Source: JAVBWI01 sp036677445 (GTDB lineage Bacteria > Bacillota > Clostridia > Christensenellales > CAG-138). From it: 64,000 nt of DNA. Position 1 is the first letter of the stretch. Every line of letters starts with the position of its first letter. The notes under the pieces were generated by a model, which did not search any database, was not told the DNA's origin, and was given only the letters and a program-made list of their open reading frames with translations. The stretch is taken from assembly GCA_036677445.1 (NCBI GenBank), contig JAVBWI010000003.1, forward strand, positions 12,220 through 76,219, read 5' to 3'. Shown piece by piece: positions 25,934 through 33,139 of the stretch. A program made the position numbers and the translations under genes.

Positions 25934-27397
25934 TTATTCCTCCCCACCGCTGCCGCTTAGATCCAGCGCCATATACACAAGGCCGGGCTGAGGCGCCTCA
26001 TAGGAGGGCACCGTTTCCGCGAAACCCAGCCGGTGGAACAGGGCGATGGAGCTGGGCAGCATATCCAGCGTATTCAGCAGCATTTGCGTATAGCCGATCT
26101 CCCGCGCTTCCTTTATGACGCGTTCGGCCAGCCGCCGACCGAGATGCTTGCCCCGGAATTCCGGGCACACATACAGGCGCTTGAGTTCGCAGCGGTCGTC
26201 TTCGAGCGGGCGCAGCGCAACGCAGCCTATGGCCTGGCCTTCACAACGGGCGACGAACAGCCGCCCCTGCGGCGGCGCATAGCTGCCGGGCAGGGTGGCC
26301 AGCTCCTGATCAAAATCCTTGAAATAGATCATGATGCCCAACATATCCGCGTATTCGGAAAAGAGCTTTCGCACATCGTCAATCGATTCGTAGGCGGGCG
26401 CGATCTGCGCGTTGACATGCCGCATGGGCGGCCTTTGCTTTTCCCGGACCAATGCGAATATGTGCGAATCCATGACGCAGCCGTTCTTGCAGACGCTGCT
26501 GCGCTTGACGCCTTCGAACGTGAAGCCCGCTTTCTCCAGTACGCGGCAGGAAGCTGCGTTTACGCTAAACACCTCCGCATGGATGCGCAGGATATCATAT
26601 TGCTGGAAAGCCAATTCGCACAGTTCCCGGACAGCATTGGTCATAATGCCCCGGCCCCACCATGGCTCTGCCAGCCAGTAGCCGATTTCGGCCGTTTTTT
26701 CATATACATCCTGACCTAAAAATATGCCGATGCTGCCTACGGGCTCGCCGCCTACCTCGATCGCGCGGCAAAGCTTTAATGTTTCATCGCTGTCGACGCA
26801 GGCGGACACATAGTTTTCTGCATCCGCCAGCGTATAGGGGTGCGGAAATGCGTTGCGCAGATTTTGCGCGATCCTGGGGTTATTGGCATAGGGCACGATC
26901 AGCGCCGCATCTTCCATACGCCAAGGGCGCAATGCATAGTCGACGCCCATTTCATACCGCATGGGCGTGAACCGTATGCCGTTTCGCATCTCCTCTTCCC
27001 CGGTGGCCACAAAGCCCAGCTTTTCATAGGCGGGCAGCCCGTAGCGCGAGGCGTTGACGGTGATGCACTCTACACCCGCTTCCTTCGCCTGCTGCCGCAG
27101 GACGGAAAACAGCGCCCGCGCGATTCCCTTTCTGTGATGCTCGGCTGAAACAAACAGCAGGCATATATGCGAAAGTTCCCGTGCGGCGAGCACGCCGGCA
27201 AGCTCCCCGTCCTCAAAATATCCCCAGAGGCATTCCGCGCACGGGGCCGCGGCATCCAGCGTACGGATGTGATCGAGGTAATCGCAGAATGTCTCCACCC
27301 CCTCCGGCGGATAATCCGGCGCGACGAACGCCTCGAACACGCGCTGTACAAGCGCCGCCGCCATTGGGAATTCTTCCTGCATAAGCATACGGACCAT
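25934..27397 (-). CDS. triple GNAT-domain acetyltransferase fusion
   Basis: The 487-residue chain contains three complete GNAT folds. Domain 1 (about 1-150) has EHHRKGIARALF. Domain 2 (about 152-320) is RimJ/RimL-like, with GYWLAEPWWGRGIMTNAVRE and VFSVNAASCRVLEKAGF. Domain 3 (about 330-480) has CPEFRGKHLGRRLAERVI and ALFHRLGF. Each retains an acetyl-CoA loop, so all could be active. Tandem pairs are common, triples much less so. It lies back to back with yyaL (2-base gap between stops). AAGGGG precedes ATG 27397. Confidence 0.9.
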   Translation of the reverse strand: MVRMLMQEEFPMAAALVQRVFEAFVAPDYPPEGVETFCDYLDHIRTLDAAAPCAECLWGYFEDGELAGVLAARELSHICLLFVSAEHHRKGIARALFSVLRQQAKEAGVECITVNASRYGLPAYEKLGFVATGEEEMRNGIRFTPMRYEMGVDYALRPWRMEDAALIVPYANNPRIAQNLRNAFPHPYTLADAENYVSACVDSDETLKLCRAIEVGGEPVGSIGIFLGQDVYEKTAEIGYWLAEPWWGRGIMTNAVRELCELAFQQYDILRIHAEVFSVNAASCRVLEKAGFTFEGVKRSSVCKNGCVMDSHIFALVREKQRPPMRHVNAQIAPAYESIDDVRKLFSEYADMLGIMIYFKDFDQELATLPGSYAPPQGRLFVARCEGQAIGCVALRPLEDDRCELKRLYVCPEFRGKHLGRRLAERVIKEAREIGYTQMLLNTLDMLPSSIALFHRLGFAETVPSYEAPQPGLVYMALDLSGSGGEE

Positions 27398-27489
27398 GGG
27401 TAGCGCCCCTTTCTATACTTTCATTGACGGGAAAACCCGACTATTTGCATAAATAATCCGGTGGTATCTTGCTTTGGACGACTTGACCG

Positions 27490-28056
27490 CTATACGTGAA
27501 CGGCATCGGTTTGCGTGCCCGCCAGCCTGTCATATAGCGCTAAAAATTCCTGTTCCACCTGCGCATGCGAAACCTCCTCCGCCGGCAGGGTAATGTGCAG
27601 CCGCGGCGCTTCATCCCACACATGGTCGCCGTGGTAGGTCAGAAACTCATGATACAACAGCCGGTCGTCAATGGAATGGATGGCGGCCTGCTCTTCCTCC
27701 GTAAGCGCGGGTACATGCAGCGCGCGCAAAATGACCGCCTGCAGGGCGTCCTCCGCCTCTACATATGCTTTTAAGTGCCGCTTCAACGGGCGGGTGATAT
27801 CGCCGATATATGCCTCCGCCGCGTCATGCAGCAGGCAGTGAAGCTGCACCCTGCCGGGAAGGCCTTGCGCTTTTGCCTCCATGGCGCAATGGATGCAATG
27901 CTGCGCTACGGAATAGAACTGGCGGATATGCCCGTTCGCGCGGCAAAGCAGCGAAAGCGCATGGGCGATATCCTCTATGCAAATATCCTGTTCACGGGCC
28001 TGTACCGGGTCGAAATGCGCCTTGGTATAGGTGGTGATGTGGTTTTTATCCGTCAT
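27490..28056 (-). CDS. HD domain phosphohydrolase (YfbR/5'-nucleotidase-like)
   Basis: The 188-residue protein carries a compact HD domain: QFYSVAQHCIHCAM supplies the first His, LLHDAAEAYIGDITRP the HD pair, and SIDDRLLYHEF a later Asp. The order and the R/H at SVAQH match HD-type 5'-deoxynucleotidases and related phosphohydrolases. Substrate is inferred only at family level. The DUF1294 gene ends 14 bases upstream, so the two are probably co-transcribed. Confidence 0.85.
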   Translation of the reverse strand: MTDKNHITTYTKAHFDPVQAREQDICIEDIAHALSLLCRANGHIRQFYSVAQHCIHCAMEAKAQGLPGRVQLHCLLHDAAEAYIGDITRPLKRHLKAYVEAEDALQAVILRALHVPALTEEEQAAIHSIDDRLLYHEFLTYHGDHVWDEAPRLHITLPAEEVSHAQVEQEFLALYDRLAGTQTDAVHV

Positions 28057-28070
28057 TTGTTTTTCCCCTG

Positions 28071-28382
28071 TTACAGGCCAACTACAACAAGCAGTACCAA
28101 AACCGCCGCCTGCAGCGCAAGCAGCAGCGGCAACAGCACGGTAAATTTTCTATGTTTGGTCTTATGGTGAAACACCCGCATGCCGATGAACGCGCCCGCC
28201 GCGCCGAAAAATGCCGCAGCCGCCAGCAGCGTGCTTTCGGGTACGCGCCACCCGCCCCGCTGCGCCCGCTTTTTATCGGCACCAAAAAGCGCGAAGGCGA
28301 GCAGGTTCATACACAGCAATACGATCAGCACCGTAAGCGCATGGGCGATAAGAAATGCCGCGATTGCGGAAATTACCTGCAT
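28071..28382 (-). CDS. DUF1294 small membrane protein
   Basis: The 103-residue protein has an N-terminal helix, then the family signature FALFGADKKRAQRGGWRVPE, LLAAAAFFGAAGAFIGMRVF, HHKTKHRKF and a final helix. This is DUF1294, usually found alone or fused to a cold-shock domain. Function unknown. Confidence 0.9.
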   Translation of the reverse strand: MQVISAIAAFLIAHALTVLIVLLCMNLLAFALFGADKKRAQRGGWRVPESTLLAAAAFFGAAGAFIGMRVFHHKTKHRKFTVLLPLLLALQAAVLVLLVVVGL

Positions 28383-28525
28383 GGATGCGCCTCCAAAGAG
28401 CGCTATGCTCTCTTACAGTTTATACTAGCACGGATATGCGCCCGCGGGAAGGGGTTTCGCACATATAAATACCCAAAATCCGTGCCTTTTTTGTGCGAAA
28501 CGGCGCGAATGACGCGGTATTTTAA

Positions 28526-28554
28526 TTGACAGTATCCACCAGTACCGATATACT
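28526..28554 (+). promoter_or_regulatory. strong promoter of the YegP-like gene
   Basis: TTGACA, 17-base spacer, TATACT. Close to consensus; start expected near 28561, about 32 bases before the ATG. Confidence 0.8.
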
Positions 28555-28592
28555 CGAACTATACTTATCACAAAGAACTGGAGGAGAACGGA

Positions 28593-28967
28593 ATGGGCAA
28601 ATTCGTTGTGCATGCGTTACATAACGGCATAAAGTTTAACCTGAAAGCCGGTAACGGCGAAGTGATCGCCGAAAGCGAAATCTACAAAAGCGAAGCCGCC
28701 TGCATGAACGGCATAGACAGCGTGAAGCGCAACGCGCCCATAGCGCTGGTGGAAGACCAGACCGAAGCGGGCTTTGCCGTACAGAAAAATCCCAAGTTTG
28801 AGGTATATTTGGATAAAGCGGGAGAATTCCGTTTCCGCCTGACCGCCACCAACGGCCAAATCATCGCTGCGAGCGAGGGCTATAAGGCCAAGGCCTCCTG
28901 CTTCAACGGCATCGAAAGCGTGAAGAAAAACGCGCCGGACGCGCCCATTGAAAAGGCGGAAAAATAG
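28593..28967 (+). CDS. YegP/DUF1508 family protein
   Basis: The 124-residue protein has two tandem DUF1508 repeats. Repeat 1 covers KFNLKAGNGEVIAESEIYKS and GIDSVKRNAP; repeat 2 covers RFRLTATNGQIIAASEGYKA and GIESVKKNAP. Each is a small beta-beta-beta-alpha unit. Function is unknown, though the family is often abundant under stress. CTGGAGGAG precedes the ATG, and its near-consensus promoter suggests high expression. Confidence 0.93.
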   Translation: MGKFVVHALHNGIKFNLKAGNGEVIAESEIYKSEAACMNGIDSVKRNAPIALVEDQTEAGFAVQKNPKFEVYLDKAGEFRFRLTATNGQIIAASEGYKAKASCFNGIESVKKNAPDAPIEKAEK

Positions 28968-29013
28968 TATGTCTATCACGTCAGCCGGCCATACGGGGGC
29001 CGACGTTGTTTTG

Positions 29014-29046
29014 CGGGGCATTATTTATGTGCCCCGTTTTCGTTTT
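29014..29046 (+). terminator. terminator after the YegP-like gene
   Basis: CGGGGCA-TTATTTATG-TGCCCCG followed by TTTTCGTTTT. A weaker ACGTC...GACGT hairpin with TTGTTTT lies just before it (28978-29012). Confidence 0.85.
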
Positions 29047-29107
29047 ACCGCGCCGGCAACGGGGTATAGTAAGCATACCGAAAATGTCATGGGCGGAGGA
29101 ATACGAT

Positions 29108-30070
29108 ATGGCGGAAATCTATCTGGCGGGCGGGTGCTTTTGGGGAACGGAGAAATACCTGGGCGCCATACGCGGCGTAACCGCCACACAGGCAGGGTAT
29201 GCCAACGGCAATACGCCGCGCCCCACCTATGAAGATGTCTGCCACGCAAACACCGGCCATGCGGAGACTGTGCGCGTCGAATACGACCCCGCCGTTTTGC
29301 CGCTGCCGTTTTTGCTCTCGCTGTATTTTGAATCCGTCGATCCTTTTTCGCTCAACCGGCAGGGCGGGGATGCCGGCGTGCAGTACCGCACCGGCATTTA
29401 CTATACGGATGAAAACGACCGCGCGGTGATCGAGCGGGCGCTCTCTTCGCTTGCGGCGCGTTCCGGCCGCCCCGTCAGGATCGAATACGGGCCGCTTCTG
29501 AATTTCTATCCTGCGGAGGAGTACCATCAAAAGTATTTGGAGAAGCACCCCGGCGGCTACTGCCATATCGGAAGCGGCAAAATGAAAATGGCCGCGGAGG
29601 CCCGCGTCAACCCCGCGGACTATGCGCTGCCGGATCAGGAAACGCTGCTGCGTACTTTGACGCCGCTGCAGTACGAGGTGACCCAGCGCGCCGCAACCGA
29701 GCCGCCCTTCCGAAACACGCATTGGAACGACGACCGCCCCGGCATCTATGTGGACATCACCACGGGCGAGCCGCTTTTCGCATCGGCGGATAAGTTCCAG
29801 TCCGGCTGTGGATGGCCCAGCTTTTCCAAACCCATCGATCCCTTTGTGGTGCGCGAGCACACGGACGCTTCCTTGGGCATGCTGCGCACGGAGGTAAAAA
29901 GCCGCGCCGGCAACGCGCACCTGGGCCATGTGTTCGACGACGGGCCCAGGGAATTTGGCGGGCTGCGTTACTGCATCAACAGCGCGTCGCTCCGGTTTGT
30001 ACCCGAGGCGGATATGGAACGCGAGGGCTACGGTTACCTTCTAAAGCTGCTTCACAGAGAGGGGCAATGA
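29108..30070 (+). CDS. msrAB: bifunctional peptide methionine sulfoxide reductase MsrA/MsrB
   Basis: At 320 residues this is an MsrA-MsrB fusion. The MsrA part starts with AGGCFWGTEKY (catalytic Cys10) and contains GHAETVRVEYDP and YHQKYLEKHPGGYC. MsrB follows from about residue 185 with FASADKFQSGCGWPSF, HLGHVFDDGP and catalytic Cys289 in RYCINSASLRF. The two zinc-binding CxxC pairs of some MsrBs are absent, as in many fusions. It reduces both S and R methionine sulfoxide. No signal peptide, so cytosolic. GGAGG precedes ATG 29108. Confidence 0.96.
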   Translation: MAEIYLAGGCFWGTEKYLGAIRGVTATQAGYANGNTPRPTYEDVCHANTGHAETVRVEYDPAVLPLPFLLSLYFESVDPFSLNRQGGDAGVQYRTGIYYTDENDRAVIERALSSLAARSGRPVRIEYGPLLNFYPAEEYHQKYLEKHPGGYCHIGSGKMKMAAEARVNPADYALPDQETLLRTLTPLQYEVTQRAATEPPFRNTHWNDDRPGIYVDITTGEPLFASADKFQSGCGWPSFSKPIDPFVVREHTDASLGMLRTEVKSRAGNAHLGHVFDDGPREFGGLRYCINSASLRFVPEADMEREGYGYLLKLLHREGQ

Positions 30071-30128
30071 ATGCAATGCATATACGACAGATATTGCTAT
30101 AATCTTCTAAAATATTTGCAGTTGCCGA

Positions 30129-30157
30129 TTGACAGGCATATATTTGTATTATATAAT
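30129..30157 (+). promoter_or_regulatory. consensus promoter upstream of riboswitch 1
   Basis: TTGACA, 17-base spacer, TATAAT: an exact match to consensus. The start is expected near 30164, about 18 bases before the aptamer. Confidence 0.9.
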
Positions 30158-30181
30158 TAGTACCTGATATAAGTGAAAAAA

Positions 30182-30257
30182 GGCAAAGCCGGCGAAAGCC
30201 GGTGGCGCAAAGCTACAGGGCCTACCGGTCGGATGCGACCCAGGGCAGCCAGTTGCC
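30182..30257 (+). promoter_or_regulatory. cyclic di-GMP class I (GEMM-I) riboswitch 1, upstream of the TadG-like gene
   Basis: The aptamer has GGCAAA, a GAAA-capped hairpin (GCCGGC...GCCGG), the conserved core GCGCAAAGCTACAGGGCCT, a second hairpin and GGGCAGCCAGTTGCC closing P1. The base equivalent to Vc2 G20 is G, the c-di-GMP type. Its 3' strand CAGTTGC (30250-30256) can pair with GCAACTG (30306-30312), which lies in the 5' arm of the terminator at 30304-30335. Ligand binding should therefore free the terminator: a predicted OFF switch. Confidence 0.93.
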
Positions 30258-30303
30258 ACAAACCTATGCTTCGGGCGTTTGTCTCAAGCTGTATTGGTTG
30301 TTA

Positions 30304-30335
30304 CCGCAACTGACCCTTGATCGGCTGCGGTTTTT
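30304..30335 (+). terminator. expression-platform terminator of riboswitch 1
   Basis: CCGCA-a-CTGA, 7-base loop, TCGG-c-TGCGG, then TTTTTGTTT. Its 5' arm overlaps the bases that can pair with the aptamer 3' strand. Confidence 0.8.
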
Positions 30336-30391
30336 GTTTACCCAAACCGGCCTGAATACTGAAAAGAGCGCGAAAGGGGGAAGACGGGGCT

Positions 30392-31537
30392 ATGGTCATC
30401 GTGGCGATCGGATTATCCGTACTGCTGGCTTTTGGCGCGTTTGCCGTGGATATGAGCATGTTATACCTGGAAAACACGCGCCTGCAGACCGCGCTCGACG
30501 CGGGCGTGCTTGCCGGCGCCTCCATGCTTCCCGACCGCGACGCGGCAATACGCGAAGCGCGGGCGTATATAGAAGCAAACGGGTATTCCGTAGACGGCAT
30601 AGAGTTCAGTTTCGAAGGCGACGATATGATCATCACCGCCAACAGCACACAGACGGTGGACGCAGCCTTCTCCCGCATTATGGGGTATGATACGCATGCG
30701 GTTTCTTCCGCCGCAAGCGCGGAAAAGTATACCCCCACCATCGGCGGTCCGTTTGACTATTTGCTCTTCTCTGGCAGCCCCGTACATAGGCTCACCATGG
30801 GCGGCACTTTTAACATCGACGGCAGCGTGCATTCCAACGGGGACCTGTACGCTTCCCCCAGTTCCGGCGTGATCACCGGCGCGGCGGAAGCCTGCGGCAC
30901 CGTTTCTATCAATTCCACCGCCACCGCAGGCGCGGAGGTCCCCGGGGCAGAGCATATTGATATGCCGGATTTCTCCTCCGTTGTTGCGGCTGCGCTGCCT
31001 GCAAGCTATGATACGGTATTGACACCGGCGGAAATCTCCGGCGGGAAACAGATATTTACGGGCAACACGCTTGTTACGGGGAACTGTTTCATTTCAAACC
31101 AGGCGGAGATCTACGGCACGCTCTATGTGCAGGGTGATTTGACGATAAACGGCGGATCCCCCGTCTGTGTTCTTAACGGTACGATTTACGCTACGGGGAA
31201 GATAACATTCAATAATACATTCCAGGGAGTAGGAAACGTATTCGCCGGAGGAAATATCAGATTCACGGGCAATTTTGTGCAATTGGATGCAACCAAATCC
31301 ATCTCCGTCTACTCGCAGACAGGGAATATCGATATCGCAACCGCGGGCAACCTGATCACAGGCATTATTTACGCACCCAACGGCACTGCAACAGTAAATG
31401 GCGGCGACACCACGTTTTATGGCAGCATCATCGCAAACAGAATAGCAGGCATGCCCAATAACCTTGTGATGCGTATGCCGGAGGAGCCGTTCCCCATTAT
31501 CACCACCGGTGAAGACGCCACGCGGCTGGTGCGTTAG
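30392..31537 (+). CDS. TadG-like Flp pilus assembly protein
   Basis: The first ~60 residues match the TadE/TadG N-terminal membrane segment: VIVAIGLSVLLAFGAFAVD, then MSMLYLENTRLQTALDAGVLAGA. The remaining 300 residues are extracellular and repetitive in beta-helix style (GTLYVQGDLTINGG, GTIYATGKITFNN, GNVFAGGNIRFTG), like bactofilin/polymer-forming repeats. In the frame before ATG 30392 the codons read RKGEDGA, which belongs to the conserved N-terminus of this family. The true start may thus be a rare codon such as CTG at 30359. GGGGG lies 11 bases before the ATG. Controlled by riboswitch 1; separate from the main tad operon downstream. Confidence 0.82.
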   Translation: MVIVAIGLSVLLAFGAFAVDMSMLYLENTRLQTALDAGVLAGASMLPDRDAAIREARAYIEANGYSVDGIEFSFEGDDMIITANSTQTVDAAFSRIMGYDTHAVSSAASAEKYTPTIGGPFDYLLFSGSPVHRLTMGGTFNIDGSVHSNGDLYASPSSGVITGAAEACGTVSINSTATAGAEVPGAEHIDMPDFSSVVAAALPASYDTVLTPAEISGGKQIFTGNTLVTGNCFISNQAEIYGTLYVQGDLTINGGSPVCVLNGTIYATGKITFNNTFQGVGNVFAGGNIRFTGNFVQLDATKSISVYSQTGNIDIATAGNLITGIIYAPNGTATVNGGDTTFYGSIIANRIAGMPNNLVMRMPEEPFPIITTGEDATRLVR

Positions 31538-31600
31538 ACGCAAAACCGCCGTGTTCAGGCAATTATGAAATATTCAGAAATTTTTTGTGAATTATTTGTT

Positions 31601-31629
31601 TTGACAACCTTTTACGGGGTATATATTAC
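31601..31629 (+). promoter_or_regulatory. promoter upstream of riboswitch 2
   Basis: TTGACA, 17-base spacer, TATTAC (TATATT at 15-base spacing is an alternative). Start expected near 31636. Confidence 0.7.
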
Positions 31630-31650
31630 CATAGGATAAGTGTCCTTCAT

Positions 31651-31724
31651 AGCAAAGCTGCCGAAAGGCAGTGACGCAAAGCTACAGGGCCTAAAGGCGA
31701 AAGCCTATGGCAGCCAGTTGCCGC
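31651..31724 (+). promoter_or_regulatory. GEMM-I riboswitch 2 with A at the ligand-specificity position
   Basis: The aptamer reads AGCAAA, a GAAA-capped hairpin (CTGCC/GGCAG), GACGCAAAGCTACAGGGCCT, a second GAAA hairpin and ATGGCAGCCAGTTGCCGC. Aligned on CAAA, the Vc2 G20 position is A here. A20 marks GEMM-I variants that bind 3',3'-cGAMP. The 3' end CAGTTGCCGC (31715-31724) is perfectly complementary over 10 bp to GCGGCAACTG (31766-31775), part of the terminator 5' side. This gives a clear antiterminator/terminator choice, predicted OFF with ligand. Confidence 0.93.
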
Positions 31725-31768
31725 TTACCGATATTGCAGCCTTTATATTTATTTAGGTTGATATTGCG

Positions 31769-31800
31769 GCAACTGCGCAGCAGTTGCTTTTCTTGTTTTT
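31769..31800 (+). terminator. expression-platform terminator of riboswitch 2
   Basis: GCAACTGC-GCA-GCAGTTGC followed by TTTTCTTGTTTTT. The 5' arm is mutually exclusive with the antiterminator formed by the aptamer tail. Confidence 0.92.
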
Positions 31801-31817
31801 ACAGGAAAGGCAATGAT

Positions 31818-31895
31818 ATGCGGCAGCGCGGCGGCGCACGGGAATGCCCGCGCTGCGCGCACCAAAACCAGTATGAAGCATGGGACGGGAGGTGA
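31818..31895 (+). CDS. 25-residue small ORF with CxxC, between riboswitches 2 and 3
   Basis: ATG 31818 has AGGAAAGG 7 bases upstream and is the first start after the riboswitch 2 terminator. The 25 codons (MRQRGGARECPRCAHQNQYE...) include CPRCAH, half of a zinc-ribbon-like motif. It may be a real micropeptide, a leader ORF or a remnant. The DNA can also form a GCAGCGCGG/CCGCGCTGC hairpin, so the base pattern could reflect RNA structure instead. Confidence 0.35.
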   Translation: MRQRGGARECPRCAHQNQYEAWDGR

Positions 31896-32056
31896 TAAAA
31901 GAACAGCTCCAGACGGCAAAAAGTACTGCCAAAATGACGCTGTACCGATATACGGTACGTTTGGTCCACCGTTCTCCCACGCTGTGGACTTCCCAATTTA
32001 GTTCGATGCAAGGCGCGGCACTGCGCCGGGTGAAACGTATTGTAAGAGCGTCGTAA
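31892..32056 (+). CDS. possible 54-residue small basic protein
   Basis: A GTG start overlaps the stop of the preceding small ORF (GTGA), with GGGAGG directly adjacent. That spacing is too short for efficient initiation unless coupled. The product is basic (MIKEQLQTAKSTAKMTLYRY at the start) and I do not recognise it. No support beyond frame and overlap. Confidence 0.2.
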   Translation: MIKEQLQTAKSTAKMTLYRYTVRLVHRSPTLWTSQFSSMQGAALRRVKRIVRAS

Positions 32057-32071
32057 CGGCGCGTGAAACCG

Positions 32072-32137
32072 TGTTTGTCGCCGCCGACAAACATGCGGAA
32101 CCTTACAAGGAATGTCCGAATGCAGCTGACATTCGGA
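32072..32137 (+). other. two hairpins upstream of riboswitch 3
   Basis: TGTTTGTCG-CCGC-CGACAAACA (32072-32093) and TCCGAATG-CAGCTGA-CATTCGGA (32115-32137). The second carries CCGAATG and CATTCGG, the same words that form the riboswitch 3 antiterminator, so it could compete with or mimic that pairing. Neither has a T tract. Confidence 0.5.
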
Positions 32138-32181
32138 TGATTGAGCCAAGACTACTTACAAAAGTACCCCTTCCCGATAAT

Positions 32182-32261
32182 GGCAATGCAACCGAAAGGT
32201 TGTCTCTCGCAAAGCTACAGGGTCTAAAGGCGAAAGCCCATGACAGCCAGCTGCCGAATGA
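32182..32261 (+). promoter_or_regulatory. GEMM-I riboswitch 3, upstream of the tad operon
   Basis: The aptamer reads GGCAAT, a GAAA hairpin (CAACC/GGTTG), CTCGCAAAGCTACAGGGTCT, a GAAA hairpin and ATGACAGCCAGCTGCC. Relative to the other two copies, GCC...GGC has become GTC...GAC, a compensatory change that keeps the helix. The G20-equivalent base is G. GCCGAATGA (32253-32261) can pair with TCATTCGGT (32358-32366) in the downstream terminator. I find no good promoter between riboswitch 2 and this one, so they probably share a transcript. Confidence 0.9.
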
Positions 32262-32352
32262 AGCCACTGCTTTTGTTTACGATACGCTGCCCGCACAGGG
32301 TGCGGCGGCGGCATCCCCCTTTACAAAAGAAGGATGCGACGCGTAGACGATG

Positions 32353-32394
32353 AGCCATCATTCGGTGCAACGTACCCGATTGGTGGCTTTTTAT
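32353..32394 (+). terminator. expression-platform terminator of riboswitch 3
   Basis: AGCCATCATTCGG (32353-32365) pairs with CCGATTGGTGGCT (32376-32388) with one mismatch, followed by TTTTTATTTC. It lies about 55 bases before the prepilin peptidase start. Confidence 0.88.
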
Positions 32395-32450
32395 TTCGCA
32401 ATAGCGGCGAAAAAAGCTTCGGGAGGCAAATCAACAAGGAGGTCCGGCGT

Positions 32451-33098
32451 ATGTGGATACCCATCTTTGCCGCGGCGGGCGCGCTTTGCGCCATACCCAC
32501 GCGCACCCTTGCGCGGCGGCTTATTAATAACCGCACGGAAGAGCAGAGTACAAGCCGTATATTGTACGGCAGGCTTTCCCTCGGGCTTTGGATGGGTATC
32601 TGCACGCTGGCCTGGTCGCTCATCGCCGCCATGACACAGGAGGCGGGGATGGTTCGGTTGATCCAGTCTGTGCTTGTATTCCAGATCATTTTATGCCTGA
32701 GCGCGGTAGATATCGTCATACGCAGAATTCCCAACGAGTTGCTGTTGGCGCTGCTGCTCGCGTACGCCGCGGGGCATACCGTAAGCCCCGGATGGTCCGG
32801 TTTTACAAGCAATCTGTTGGGTGCGGCCGTTGCAGCCGCGGTGTTCATGCTTCCTTCGAAGCTTGGTATGATCATCGGCTGGGGGGACGTAAAGTATGCG
32901 GTTGTAATCGGTTTCTGCTTCGGTCTCACGGGGATTTTACAGGTCATGCTGGTGATGGGCCTATCGCTTGGCGTATACACCGCTTACCTGTACTTGAGCC
33001 GCCGGGGCAGCGTGAAATCGACAGCCGCCATGGGTCCCTACATTTCTTTAGGCGCAATGGCCACAATGGTGTTTCCAGTGTACCATACGATTTTTTAA
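32451..33098 (+). CDS. tadV: prepilin peptidase (TadV/CpaA type)
   Basis: The 215-residue polytopic membrane protein is an A24 aspartic peptidase. It has the two catalytic aspartates: D87 in LSAVDIVIRRIPNE and D146 in GWGDVKYAVVIGF (GxGD motif). The N-terminal methylase domain of PilD is absent, as usual for TadV. It should cleave the Flp prepilin at Gly13. AAGGAGGT precedes ATG 32451. First structural gene after riboswitch 3. Confidence 0.93.
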   Translation: MWIPIFAAAGALCAIPTRTLARRLINNRTEEQSTSRILYGRLSLGLWMGICTLAWSLIAAMTQEAGMVRLIQSVLVFQIILCLSAVDIVIRRIPNELLLALLLAYAAGHTVSPGWSGFTSNLLGAAVAAAVFMLPSKLGMIIGWGDVKYAVVIGFCFGLTGILQVMLVMGLSLGVYTAYLYLSRRGSVKSTAAMGPYISLGAMATMVFPVYHTIF

Positions 33099-33139
33099 CC
33101 TATACACCACAACCATAAAATTGTAAAGGAGATGCGGTT

